A stretch of 64,000 nucleotides of DNA from Bacteroidales bacterium (lineage in GTDB: Bacteria > Bacteroidota > Bacteroidia > Bacteroidales > Rikenellaceae), in assembly GCA_910574205.1 (NCBI GenBank), contig CAJSYJ010000001.1:558001-622000 (forward strand), in the 5' to 3' direction. Made by a program: the position numbers and the translations under genes. Below are positions 54,005-63,406 of the stretch, piece after piece (the first letter of the stretch is position 1; each line of letters opens with the position of its first letter). The notes beneath the pieces were generated by a model that had not been told where the DNA came from, ran no database searches, and was given only the letters and a program-made list of their open reading frames with translations.

Positions 54005-56431
54005 ATGAAAGAGAATAACGTACATAACGAGGAGGAGACGCTGAAAATACGTAAATTCACCTTCCAGGATTTCGTTCAGCTCGTACTTTCGAACTGGTAC
54101 TGGTTCGCACTGTCGATATTGATATGCTGGCTCTGCGCCGCATTCTACATCCGCCGCACCTCGCCCGTATACCAGCGGTCGGCATCGGTTCTCGTGAAGG
54201 ACTCGCGCAAGGGTTCGAGCAGCGAAATGACGGCGTTCAGCGATCTTGTGGGCGGCGGCATGCTGCGCCACAGCGTCGACAACGAGCTCTACATATTCAA
54301 GTCGCGCCGCCTTATGGAGGAGGTCATCGGCAAGCTCGACCTGACGACGGTATACCAGCAGAAGGGACGCATACAGACAGCCGATCTCTACGGACGCTCG
54401 CCGATTCTGGTCAAGTTCATCGATACGGCAAACGACGATCCCATTCGCTTCAAGATCGACATCGTAGACGAGAACCGCGTCGAGCTGTCGGACTTTACCG
54501 ATAACGAGGACTTCCGCATGACGGCCGCGCCGGGCGATACGGTAGCCACGCCGCTGGGCTCGATCGTCCTGCGCCAGACGCCATACATCTCCAAATTCGT
54601 CGGCAAGGATATCTACGTATCTAAGCTGCCGCTCAACGAGACTATCGAAGCGTATCGCAGCAAGCTCAGATGCGAAATCGCCGACAAGCAGGCTTCTGTC
54701 ATCAACATCTCGATGACCGACGTGGTGCCCAAGCGTGCCGAGGATGTCATCAACGGCATCATCGAGGCCTACAACGTCGATGCGATCAACGACAAGCGCG
54801 CCATATCGGACATTACCGAGAAGTTCATCGACGACCGTCTCACGATTCTCGGCCGTGAGCTGAACGAGGCCGACGACAATGTGGCGTCGTTCAAGCAGCA
54901 CAACAAGATTTACAGCCCCGAGGACGAGGCTTCGATGAGCGCCAACGAGCTGAGCAAGTTCAAGGAGGAGTCGCTCTCGCTCGAAGGCAGCCTCGAAATA
55001 GCCAGATACATCCGCGACTTCATCCTCGGCGACTCGTCGCAGCACAGCCTGATCCCGGCCGCAACGGTAGCGTTCAGCGGTGCGACGACCACGCTCGCAA
55101 CACAGATCGAGGCATACAACGAGCGCGTGCTGACGCGTCAGCGCCTGCTGGCCAACGCCTCGCCCAACAGCCCCGTAATACTCGAACTCGACCATGAGAT
55201 CGCCGCCATGCGCAGCGCCGTCATGCAGTCGCTCGACCAGCATATAAAGAGCCTGACGCTCAAACTCGACAACATACGCCGCGAGCAGAACATAGCCGAC
55301 AGGCGCATATCGAACTCTCCGGTCAAGGAGAAGGAACTGCTGTCGATGACGCGCCAGCAGAAGGTCAAGGAGGAGCTCTATATCTACCTTCTGACCAAGC
55401 GCGAGGAGAACTCGCTGACGGGTGCCACGGCCGAGAGCAACGCCCGCATCATAGACGTCGCCTACGGCAGCGACCTGCCTATCAGCCCCAATAAGTCGCT
55501 GATATATATGATGGCTCTGGTGCTGGGTGTGGCCATTCCGTTCATCGTGCTCTACCTCATGGAGCTGCTCAATACGACGGTGCGCGGCCGCAAGGAGCTG
55601 GAAGATACGCTCAGCATACCCTTCCTGGGCGATATCCCGACCTACCACGGCAAGTCGGAGCACGGCATCGCCGTGCGCGCCACGGGTCGCGACGTGCTGT
55701 CGGAGTCGTTCCGCATACTGCGCACGAACATGAGCTTCATGAGCATCGACAACGAGCTTAAAGTCATACTCGTGACGTCGTCTACGCCCCACAGCGGCAA
55801 GACCTTCGTCTCGACCAACCTCGCCATGACGCTCGCGCATACGGGCAAGAAGGTGCTGCTTATGGACTTCGACCTCAGACGCCGTACCCTCTCCAAGCAG
55901 ATGGGACACCGCCACGACAAGCGCGGCATAACCGGCTATCTGTCGGGCGCGATCGCCAACCTCGACGATGCGATCTCTAAGACGTCGGTAGACGAGAATT
56001 TCGACATGATGTACGCCGGCATCCAGCCGCCCAACCCTGCCGAGATGCTTATGTCGCACCGCGTCGACGCGATGATGAACGAGCTGCGCGCCAAGTACGA
56101 CTATATCATCCTCGACTCGGTGCCGGCAATGGCTATCGCCGATGCGATGATAATCGACCGTCTGGCCGACCTTACGATATATGTCGTGCGTCAGGGATAT
56201 CTCGACCGCCGTCAGCTGCCCGACATCGAAGACCTCTACCGTCATAAGAAGTTCCACAATATGTGCATCGTGCTCAACGGCGTAGTACAGGGCAAGCGTA
56301 CATACGGTTACGGCTACGGATATGGCTATGGATACGGTTACGGCTACGGATATTACTGCGACGACGACTCGCAGCCCAAGTGGAAGAAGCGCTGGAAGAA
56401 GTTCAAGCGTCTTTTCAAGAATCGTAAATAA
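54005..56431 (+). CDS. Wzc-like polysaccharide co-polymerase with C-terminal tyrosine autokinase
   Basis: 808 aa. A membrane segment at residues 27-47 (LSNWYWFALSILICWLCAAF) opens the Wzz domain, followed by a long coiled-coil periplasmic region and a second membrane segment near residue 505. The BY-kinase domain starts near residue 575: Walker A STPHSGKTFVSTNLA, Walker A' VLLMDFDLRRRTL, and Walker B YIILDSVPA. The tail contains eight consecutive Tyr-Gly pairs then YYC, a Tyr cluster for autophosphorylation, followed by a very basic end. It controls chain length and export of the polysaccharide. The tail DNA (56303-56353) carries a duplicated 21-base block. Confidence 0.94.
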   Translation: MKENNVHNEEETLKIRKFTFQDFVQLVLSNWYWFALSILICWLCAAFYIRRTSPVYQRSASVLVKDSRKGSSSEMTAFSDLVGGGMLRHSVDNELYIFKSRRLMEEVIGKLDLTTVYQQKGRIQTADLYGRSPILVKFIDTANDDPIRFKIDIVDENRVELSDFTDNEDFRMTAAPGDTVATPLGSIVLRQTPYISKFVGKDIYVSKLPLNETIEAYRSKLRCEIADKQASVINISMTDVVPKRAEDVINGIIEAYNVDAINDKRAISDITEKFIDDRLTILGRELNEADDNVASFKQHNKIYSPEDEASMSANELSKFKEESLSLEGSLEIARYIRDFILGDSSQHSLIPAATVAFSGATTTLATQIEAYNERVLTRQRLLANASPNSPVILELDHEIAAMRSAVMQSLDQHIKSLTLKLDNIRREQNIADRRISNSPVKEKELLSMTRQQKVKEELYIYLLTKREENSLTGATAESNARIIDVAYGSDLPISPNKSLIYMMALVLGVAIPFIVLYLMELLNTTVRGRKELEDTLSIPFLGDIPTYHGKSEHGIAVRATGRDVLSESFRILRTNMSFMSIDNELKVILVTSSTPHSGKTFVSTNLAMTLAHTGKKVLLMDFDLRRRTLSKQMGHRHDKRGITGYLSGAIANLDDAISKTSVDENFDMMYAGIQPPNPAEMLMSHRVDAMMNELRAKYDYIILDSVPAMAIADAMIIDRLADLTIYVVRQGYLDRRQLPDIEDLYRHKKFHNMCIVLNGVVQGKRTYGYGYGYGYGYGYGYGYYCDDDSQPKWKKRWKKFKRLFKNRK

Positions 56432-56440
56432 CGCAGAGTC

Positions 56441-56833
56441 ATGGCAAGCAAAGGATTGACCATAGCCGTCGACTTCGACGGCACGTGCGTCGAGCACGAG
56501 TATCCCCACACGGGTAACGACGCCGAGGGTGCGGTCGAGGTGTTGCGCGAGCTGGTCGGCAACGACTGCCGCCTGATCCTCTATACGATGCGCTCGGGAG
56601 CACTGCTGGCCAAGGCCGAACAGTGGTTCAAGGATCGCAAGATACCGCTCTTCGCCGTCAACGCCAACCCCGAGCAGCGCTCGTGGACCGAATCGCCGAA
56701 GGTCAACGCCGACCTCTATATCGACGACTCGGCTTTGGGATGCCCCCTGCGCTTCGTCGACGGCGTGAGACGTCCCGTGGTCGACTGGGCGCGCGTCCGA
56801 CGTCAGCTCGTTCTCGACGGCATACTCGACTGA
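56441..56833 (+). CDS. Small HAD-like hydrolase
   Basis: 130 aa. The N-terminal DxD motif is TIAVDFDGTCVEHEYP, then comes a helix (AVEVLRELVGNDCRLILYTMRSG, motif II Thr/Ser region) and YIDDSALGCPLRF with the acidic motif IV. There is no cap domain. It sits 9 bases after the Wzc-like gene, so it is likely co-transcribed. The substrate is unknown. Confidence 0.83.
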   Translation: MASKGLTIAVDFDGTCVEHEYPHTGNDAEGAVEVLRELVGNDCRLILYTMRSGALLAKAEQWFKDRKIPLFAVNANPEQRSWTESPKVNADLYIDDSALGCPLRFVDGVRRPVVDWARVRRQLVLDGILD

Positions 56834-56925
56834 TGCGGCGGCAGCGCGGCGGCGTCTGCCCGGCAATCCCGGCCGACGACAGCGCCACGACCCGCATCTA
56901 CGACAGACAAGACCGATCTACCCCA

Positions 56926-56958
56926 CTCCGCTCCGGCACCGCGCCGAAGCGGAGTTTT
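56926..56958 (+). terminator. Rho-independent terminator after the HAD-like gene
   Basis: Outer stem CTCCGCT/AGCGGAG (7 bp), inner stem CGGC/GCCG, then TTTTCGTTT. It ends the polysaccharide export unit. Confidence 0.83.
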
Positions 56959-57111
56959 CGTTTCGGAGCAGACGGCAGCTCCCCTCTTTCCTGCGGCAAT
57001 ACGACCGCACCCGTCAGCCACAACGCGCCTGCAAACGATCGATGTCCCGAAACGACTCAGCAGAAGAAAACGCCTCCCGCTATATGAACCGTCCGCGCCC
57101 TGCCCGAATAG

Positions 57112-57226
57112 GCCGCCGCGCGTTGAAAGAACCGGTATCCATACTCCGGCAACCGACCCGCCGACAATCCGATAACGAGCTGCACCCCGATACGCGAACA
57201 AGCCGCCGCGCGTTGAAACAACCGGT
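57112..57226. repeat. Intergenic region with a 25-base near-identical direct repeat
   Basis: A 25-base phrase beginning GCCGCCGCGCGTTGAAA occurs at 57112-57136 and 57202-57226, with one mismatch and a 90-base period. The whole interval 56960-57440 shows no credible gene. Confidence 0.65.
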
Positions 57227-57458
57227 CTCTCCGACTGCGGAGATAATATCCTCCCGATGCGGGAAAGGCCGCAAGCCGCTCCGAATACGAACCACTATCC
57301 TAAATCGAGCCGCTCCCCGCTCCGAAAACACCCCGTCCCACGCACTGCGACAGTCTATCCACACCCGCGAACACTAACTCTGACATTCAGCATACAATCC
57401 GCACACGCACGCAGCACGCAATTTTACGGCTGAATTATGATTATTGGAGTAAAAAAGC

Positions 57459-57466
57459 TACCTTTG
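57459..57466 (+). promoter_or_regulatory. -7 promoter box of the flippase-holB-folK unit
   Basis: TACCTTTG matches TAnnTTTG, 41 bases before the flippase start. A well-spaced -33 element is not clear. Confidence 0.65.
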
Positions 57467-57506
57467 CAAGGTATATGCCCGCAAGTTTCTGGGCGTATGA
57501 TTTACG

Positions 57507-58988
57507 ATGCTTGAAAAGTTAGCAAAACAGACTGCAATATACGGCATAAGCACGATCGTGGTCAGGTTTCTGAACTACCTGCTTACGCCATACTACACGC
57601 GCATATTCGACGAGGGTACATACGGTATCGTCACGGATGTCTATGCGTTGATACCCTTCGCCCTCGTGTTGTTGTCGATGGGCATGGAGTCGAGCTATTT
57701 CCGCTTCACGACGCGTGCCGAGGAGGCCGGCGGCGATGTCGCACGCAACAAGCGCAAGGTATTCGCCACTACGTGGGGCGTAACGTCGCTCGCGGCCGTC
57801 GTATTCTGCATGGGCGTAGTCGCTTTCCGCGTGCCTCTGTCGGCAGCCATGGGTGCGGCATACGAGGCACACACCGAGTACATATCTCTGGTTGCCTTGA
57901 TCGTGCTCTTGGACGTATGGTCGATAATACCGTTCTCGCGCCTCAGGGAGCAGGGTCGCGCCATGACCTTCGTCGCGTTCAAGGCGGTCAACGTCTTTCT
58001 GAACGTCGCGCTGGCCATAGCCTTCGGTCTGGCAGGGCTCTACTCGACCGACTTCGGCGTAGGCTGGGTCTTCGTGGCCAACCTCGCGGCGAGCGCCGCC
58101 ACGCTGCTGCTGGTGCTGACGACCACCGACCGCACGCTGCCGATAATCGACCGACGGCTGCTGGCCAAGATCCTCGTATACTCGCTGCCGCTACTAATAA
58201 GCGGTCTGGCCGGTACGGCCAACGAGTTCATCGACCGGCAGATGATAAAATATCTCGCCCCGGGCGGCGAGGCTGCCGCCATGGCCGAGTTAGGCGTCTA
58301 CGGTGCTATCGTAAAGATAGCCGTCGTGATGACCCTCTTCACGCAGATGTACCGTCTGGCGGCCGAACCATTCTTTCTGTCGAGCTTCAAGAAGAGCGAC
58401 TTCGTCGAGGCCAATGCCGCGGCAATGAAATACTTCGTCATGGCCTCGGCCGTTATATTCACGGGCATAGTGCTGTTCAAGGATATGTTCGCGCTGATCG
58501 TGGGCGAGCGGTTCCGTCAGGGCATCGGCATACTTCCGTTGGTGCTGGCGGCCAACGTGCTGAGCGGAATATGGCTCAACCTGTCGTTCTGGTACAAGCG
58601 CGAGGAGAAGACGCGCTACGCCGCCTACATAACCTTTCTTGGGCTGGGCATAACGCTGGCGCTCAGCTTTCTGCTGGTACCGCGCTGGGGTTATCGCGGT
58701 GCAGCGTGGGTACGCCTCGCGGCCGAGGCGGCTATGGTCGTTTGGAGCTACATCCTCTGCCGCCGCCACTACCCCATACCGTACGATCTCGGACGCATGG
58801 GCGAGTATGCGCTCATCACGGCGGCGATCTACGGCATCGGCCACGCGGCCGGCATGCGGCTCGTACCGGCTGCGGCGATCGGGGTCAACTGTCTGTTGTT
58901 CGCAGCGATGCTGGCTTATATGGTGCGTCGCGAAAAGATAGATGTCAAAGGGCTTTTGAGAGCCGTAATACACAGAGGCAGAGTATGA
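57507..58988 (+). CDS. Oligosaccharide flippase family protein (Wzx/MATE-like)
   Basis: 493 aa with about 14 membrane segments. It opens MLEKLAKQTAIYGISTIVVRFLNYLL, typical of polysaccharide flippases, with TPYYTRIFDEGTYGIVTDVY just after. It flips lipid-linked oligosaccharides across the inner membrane. Which polymer it serves is unknown; it is separated from the Wza/Wzc genes by a terminator and a repeat region. Its stop overlaps the holB start (ATGA). Confidence 0.88.
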   Translation: MLEKLAKQTAIYGISTIVVRFLNYLLTPYYTRIFDEGTYGIVTDVYALIPFALVLLSMGMESSYFRFTTRAEEAGGDVARNKRKVFATTWGVTSLAAVVFCMGVVAFRVPLSAAMGAAYEAHTEYISLVALIVLLDVWSIIPFSRLREQGRAMTFVAFKAVNVFLNVALAIAFGLAGLYSTDFGVGWVFVANLAASAATLLLVLTTTDRTLPIIDRRLLAKILVYSLPLLISGLAGTANEFIDRQMIKYLAPGGEAAAMAELGVYGAIVKIAVVMTLFTQMYRLAAEPFFLSSFKKSDFVEANAAAMKYFVMASAVIFTGIVLFKDMFALIVGERFRQGIGILPLVLAANVLSGIWLNLSFWYKREEKTRYAAYITFLGLGITLALSFLLVPRWGYRGAAWVRLAAEAAMVVWSYILCRRHYPIPYDLGRMGEYALITAAIYGIGHAAGMRLVPAAAIGVNCLLFAAMLAYMVRREKIDVKGLLRAVIHRGRV

Positions 58989-60130
58989 GATTCGCCGACA
59001 TAGCTGGACAGGAGGAGTTGAAGCGGCATCTTACGGGCAGCGTCGACCGCGGCCGCATAAGCCATGCGCAGCTCTTTTCGGGCGAGGCGGGCTACGGCAC
59101 ACTGCCGCTGGCGGTGGCCTACGCACAGTATGTCTGCTGCCCCAATCGTGCGGGCGGCGATTCGTGCGGCGTATGTCCGTCGTGCCGTCAGATAGAGGAT
59201 ATGGCGCACCCCGACGTGCACATGGTATTTCCCGTCAACAAGCGCGACAAGAAGGCGGGCGAGGCTGTGCTGAGCGACTCGTGTCTGGGCAAGTGGCGCG
59301 AGCTGTGGCACGAGAGCGGCGGTTACTTCTCGCCGCAGCAGTGGTTCGACAGGCTCGATCTGGGCAAGACGATGAAGGGTCTGATAACGGCCAAGGAGTC
59401 GGACGAGATCATCCGCAAGCTGTCGTTCAAGAGCTTTTCGTCGGAGTACAAGATCATGATAATATGGCTGCCTGAGCTGATGAACGGCGACGCGGCCAAC
59501 AAGATATTGAAGATATTGGAGGAGCCGTGGGACAAGACGCTCTTCCTGCTGGTTGCCGAGCGGGCAGACCTGCTTCTGCCGACGATCATATCGCGCACGC
59601 AGCAGGTCACGGTAGGCCGCATCGCCACCGAAAGGCTCGAACGCGCCGCCGTCGAGGGCGGCATCGCGGATGTCGCGGCCGCGCACAACATGGCGCGTCT
59701 TGCGGGCGGCGATCTGTTGGAGCTGCGAAATCTCATGCGCGGCGAGACGGATGCGCTGCGCCGGGAGTGCTTCGAGCTCTTCTGCCGGCTGATGCGCCTG
59801 AGCTACAACGACAAGCATCTCGATCTGATGTCGTGGGCCGACGACGTGTCGGAGCTTACGCGCGAGGGGCAGCGGGCATTCCTGAACAATGCCGCACGGC
59901 TTTTGAGAGAGAGTTACATGATCCACGCCGGTGCCGCGAGCATCAGCTATCTGTGGGGCGAGGAGGCCGAGTTCTGCCGGAAATTCGCACCCTACATAGG
60001 CAATTCCAACATAGAGTTCCTCGTTGGCGAGATAGAACGTGCTCTGGCACAGATCACGCAGAACGGATCGCCGCGCATCGTGTTCACGCACTTCGCGCTG
60101 GCGGTCAGCAAGACGATAAACAGATTGTAG
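58985..60130 (+). CDS. holB: DNA polymerase III subunit delta'
   Basis: 381 aa from the ATG overlapping the flippase stop. The AAA+ fold starts MRFADIAGQEELKRHLTGSV. The P-loop is degenerate (SGEAGYGTLPLA, no Lys), as is usual for non-hydrolysing delta'. A zinc-binding cluster is present (CCPNRAGGDSCGVCPSC). The sensor region has ANKILKILEEPWDKTLFLLV and SRTQQV. It is part of the clamp loader. folK starts directly at its end. Confidence 0.92.
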   Translation: MRFADIAGQEELKRHLTGSVDRGRISHAQLFSGEAGYGTLPLAVAYAQYVCCPNRAGGDSCGVCPSCRQIEDMAHPDVHMVFPVNKRDKKAGEAVLSDSCLGKWRELWHESGGYFSPQQWFDRLDLGKTMKGLITAKESDEIIRKLSFKSFSSEYKIMIIWLPELMNGDAANKILKILEEPWDKTLFLLVAERADLLLPTIISRTQQVTVGRIATERLERAAVEGGIADVAAAHNMARLAGGDLLELRNLMRGETDALRRECFELFCRLMRLSYNDKHLDLMSWADDVSELTREGQRAFLNNAARLLRESYMIHAGAASISYLWGEEAEFCRKFAPYIGNSNIEFLVGEIERALAQITQNGSPRIVFTHFALAVSKTINRL

Positions 60131-60655
60131 ATGACCCGAAGCGAAGGACATACCGTTGCCGTGCTGATGTTCGGCTCCGATGCTCCCGAGGCCGAGAGCC
60201 TCGTGGACCGCGCCGTTGCTGCCGTGGGATTGTTCGTCGGCTCCGTCGAGCGCATATCGGCGGCCTACCGCAGCGCCGCCTACGGTTTCAGCTCGGAGCG
60301 CGAGTTCGTCAACCGCACGGCCGTGATACAGACGAGGCTTGCGGCCGAAACGCTCCTGCGCCGCATCAACCTCATAGAGGAGCTCATGGGGCGCGACAGG
60401 GATGTCGAGCGGCGGCAGCAGCTCGCCACGGGCGAGAGATACGCCTCGCGGCCTATCGACATAGACATAATATTCTTTGGCGACGAGACGATCTCGACCG
60501 AACGTCTTACCGTGCCGTATCACTATCTCGACCGGCGCGAGTATGCCCTGCGCCCTCTGGCCGAGGTCGCCGGCGACTACCGCCACCCCGCGCTGGGGCT
60601 TACCCCGAGGGAAATGCTCGCCGCACTGACTGGCGAAGAAAAGGTGTATGAATAG
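60131..60655 (+). CDS. folK: 2-amino-4-hydroxy-6-hydroxymethyldihydropteridine diphosphokinase
   Basis: 174 aa. It begins MTRSEGHTVAVLMFGSDAPE and carries the HPPK signature RPIDIDIIFFGDETI near residue 115, with the YHYLDRREYALRPLAEVA segment after it. It transfers pyrophosphate to the pterin in folate synthesis. The gene starts immediately after holB and overlaps the start of the next lipoprotein gene by eight bases. Confidence 0.93.
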   Translation: MTRSEGHTVAVLMFGSDAPEAESLVDRAVAAVGLFVGSVERISAAYRSAAYGFSSEREFVNRTAVIQTRLAAETLLRRINLIEELMGRDRDVERRQQLATGERYASRPIDIDIIFFGDETISTERLTVPYHYLDRREYALRPLAEVAGDYRHPALGLTPREMLAALTGEEKVYE

Positions 60656-61307
60656 ACTGAAAATGAACGCATACAGATACATATCGTGCATGACGGCCGC
60701 AGCGGCGGCCATAGCGCTGCTCTCGACCTCGTGTTTCAAGAAGGAGTCGTACGACACCCTCTTCCGCATCGCCGTATATAACCAGAACGTATCGGGCGAG
60801 CCGCTTACGCGAGCCACCGACTTGGAGTCGTATGCCTTCTACGTCGACACCAACTTGTGGCGCATCGCCTCGTGGGAGGATGCGCTGGCGCATGTCATAA
60901 CCGACAAGCGCAACCCCTCGGTCAGGCTGTCGGTGCCCGATGTCGTCGGGGTGTTCGACGCCGAAGCGGACTTTCAGGTCGCACTGCCGCTCACGGCGCC
61001 CTTGTCGATGCTGGTAGTGGTCGACAAGGCCAATTCGATGTATGCCTACCGCAAGTACGAGTCGCCGATCAATCTGCCCGAGATATTCGCGCAGCTGCAC
61101 ATGTACGCATGGCGCAAGACATATAACGCAAACGGCTGGCGCATAGTCAACCCGCTGCCCGACGTCGAGCGTCCGCCGCTGGCGCCCGCAGAGCCCGACC
61201 AGCCGGAAACGCCCGAGGAGCCTGGCGACCCCGAAACGCCCGAGACACCCGACAAGCCGGAAACGCCCGAGATACCGGACGAACCTGAAACGCCCGCGGG
61301 CATTTAA
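60648..61307 (+). CDS. Lipoprotein with C-terminal Pro-Glu-Thr repeat tail
   Basis: 219 aa from the ATG at 60648; the ATG at 60663 is an alternative. A lipoprotein signal ends IALLSTSCFKK. The middle has LFRIAVYNQNVSGEPLTRATDLESYAFY. The last 45 residues are a repeated PETPxxPxxP tail (61197-61297), low-complexity and acidic. Function unknown. Confidence 0.75.
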   Translation: MNRLKMNAYRYISCMTAAAAAIALLSTSCFKKESYDTLFRIAVYNQNVSGEPLTRATDLESYAFYVDTNLWRIASWEDALAHVITDKRNPSVRLSVPDVVGVFDAEADFQVALPLTAPLSMLVVVDKANSMYAYRKYESPINLPEIFAQLHMYAWRKTYNANGWRIVNPLPDVERPPLAPAEPDQPETPEEPGDPETPETPDKPETPEIPDEPETPAGI

Positions 61308-61319
61308 TCCGAAAGAGCA

Positions 61320-63398
61320 ATGAAACGAAGCATAGCAGATCATATAACCGCATCGCTCACGGCACTCCTCGTGCTGCTGTTCGCGGGGAGCCTGTTTACC
61401 AAGTGCGCCTCGACGATGACGCCCACAGGCGGCCCTAAGGATACGCTGCCGCCCGTGATCGTGGCCATGGAGCCCGACAACTTTTCCACGGGGTTCCGCA
61501 CGCTGAATCCGCCGAAAATCTATATCGAGTTCGACGAATACGTCCAGATCAAGGACCAGCAGAAGGAGTTCTACACCTCGCCGGCGATGAAGAAGAAGCC
61601 CACGCTGACGCGTCGCGGCCGCGGCATCGTCGTCACGATCAAGGACACGCTGCTCGAAAACACGACCTACGCCCTCAACTTCGGCTCGGCCATACAGGAC
61701 AACAACGAGTCCAACCCGCTGCACTCGATGCGCTATGTCTTCTCGACGGGCGATGAGATCGACTCGATGTACATGTCGGGCTATACGGCCGACTCGTACA
61801 AGGCCGACTCGGTGGGCAAGACCTTCATCTGGTTCTTCCCGGCCGACTCGGTGCCCCGTCCCGTCGAATACGACTCGACCATGTTCAATCACAAGCCGGC
61901 CGTCATAGCCCGAGCCGAGAACAACGGCATATTCATCGCCCAGAACCTCAAACCGATACCTTATCGCGTCTACGCATTCGAGGATACCAACAACAACATG
62001 GAGTACGAGCCCTCGGTCGACCGCATAGGCTTCATCGACAGCGTGTACAACCCTGCCCACATGCCCGAGTTCTCGATATGGTTCGACTCGCTGAGGCAAT
62101 ACCCCTCGGCCGACCCGCAGCTCTATTTCCGCATGTTTACCGACCGTCGGTTCACGCGGCAGACGCTGTCGCAGTCCGAGCGCCCGAAGCAGCATATGGC
62201 CATGCTCTACTTCGGCTCGCCCGACCCCGAGATCGTATCGATCGACTTCGACTCGATACCCTCCGAGCGCGTCATCGTAGAGCCGCAGACACGCGGCCGC
62301 GATACGCTGGCGCTGTGGTTCGACATGCCTGCCGACCAGCTGCCCGACACGATCAAGGGTTCGATCACATATTTCAAGCACGACTCGATCAACAATCTGG
62401 TCGAGACGAAGGATCCGTTGAAGCTGTTCTGGAAGAAGATCGAGACCAAAGAGGAGGAGAAGGAGCGCGAACGCCTCGAAAAGGAGCGCGAGAAGGCTTT
62501 GAAGAACGGCGAGGAGTGGGTCGAGCCCGAGAAGCCCAACCCCTTCGCCCACAAGCTCGCGGCCAAGGCCGAGATCAACCCCGAACGGCATCTCGACATG
62601 ACGCTCGACTATCCGCTGGTCGCATTCGACACGCTGTCGGTGGAGCTGACATCGAAAAGCGCGAACGCACCCCAGCCCCGCACGCGCCGCGTGGGCTTCG
62701 TGCGCGACACGCTCGACAGCAGGCGGTGGAGCATCCGCTCCGACTGGACGCTGGGCGACGAGTATACGCTGACGATCCCCGCCGGAGCCATGCGCAACGT
62801 GGCCGGCGAGAGCAACGACACCATAGTCGGTCATTACACGGTGGCCGATCCCGACAAGTTCGCCACGATCAAACTGCACGTGCGCGCCTCTAATCCCGAC
62901 ATGCGCTACATAATCCAGCTGACCAACTCGGCGGGCAAGGTGCAGCAGGAGCTGCGCGACGTGGTCACGGGCGAGTATCTGTTCCGCTTCGTCGAGGTGG
63001 GCGATGTCATGGTGCGCATCGTCGAGGATGCCAACGGCAACGGAGAGTGGGATACGGGCGACATGGTGGCCATGCGTCAGCCCGAGCGCACCGAGATATA
63101 CAAGAACGGCAACGGCGAGGAGCTCTTCACGACCAAGGCCAACTGGGAGTTCGAGCTGGATATAGACATGGACGAGGTGTTCCGCCCCGTGACCATGCAG
63201 TCTATAATGCAAATGCTCGAAGACCGCGAGACGGCGCGGCTGAAAAAACTCGCCGAGGAGCAGGCCAAGAAGCGCAAGGAGCAGGAGCAGTCGGGCAATC
63301 ACGGAGACGACAGCCAGCAGTCGACCGGCCTGGGCTTCGGAGGCATGGGAGGCCTCGGCGGCAACGTGCGCACCGGCATTCAGAATATGGGACGATAA
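61320..63398 (+). CDS. Ig-like (Big_5-type) surface lipoprotein
   Basis: 692 aa. A lipoprotein signal ends LFAGSLFTKCASTM (Cys 29), followed directly by TPTGGPKDTLPPVIVAMEPDN. The N-terminal 110 residues form a Big_5-type Ig-like domain (NPPKIYIEFDEYVQIKDQQKEF). The central part is beta-rich, with a charged helical insert (KEEEKERERLEKEREKALK, about residues 379-400). The C-terminus is Gly/Gln-rich. Its function is unknown; such proteins are widespread in Bacteroidota. The next gene starts 8 bases later. Confidence 0.85.
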   Translation: MKRSIADHITASLTALLVLLFAGSLFTKCASTMTPTGGPKDTLPPVIVAMEPDNFSTGFRTLNPPKIYIEFDEYVQIKDQQKEFYTSPAMKKKPTLTRRGRGIVVTIKDTLLENTTYALNFGSAIQDNNESNPLHSMRYVFSTGDEIDSMYMSGYTADSYKADSVGKTFIWFFPADSVPRPVEYDSTMFNHKPAVIARAENNGIFIAQNLKPIPYRVYAFEDTNNNMEYEPSVDRIGFIDSVYNPAHMPEFSIWFDSLRQYPSADPQLYFRMFTDRRFTRQTLSQSERPKQHMAMLYFGSPDPEIVSIDFDSIPSERVIVEPQTRGRDTLALWFDMPADQLPDTIKGSITYFKHDSINNLVETKDPLKLFWKKIETKEEEKERERLEKEREKALKNGEEWVEPEKPNPFAHKLAAKAEINPERHLDMTLDYPLVAFDTLSVELTSKSANAPQPRTRRVGFVRDTLDSRRWSIRSDWTLGDEYTLTIPAGAMRNVAGESNDTIVGHYTVADPDKFATIKLHVRASNPDMRYIIQLTNSAGKVQQELRDVVTGEYLFRFVEVGDVMVRIVEDANGNGEWDTGDMVAMRQPERTEIYKNGNGEELFTTKANWEFELDIDMDEVFRPVTMQSIMQMLEDRETARLKKLAEEQAKKRKEQEQSGNHGDDSQQSTGLGFGGMGGLGGNVRTGIQNMGR

Positions 63399-63406
63399 AC
63401 AGAGCG

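Noticed and set aside
53972..56866. A 964-codon open frame opposite the Wza/Wzc-like genes
   Set aside because: Antisense shadow of the tyrosine kinase gene; no signal peptide, domain or promoter.
60600..63302. A 900-codon minus-strand open frame
   Set aside because: Antisense shadow of the two lipoprotein genes, with no recognisable motif.
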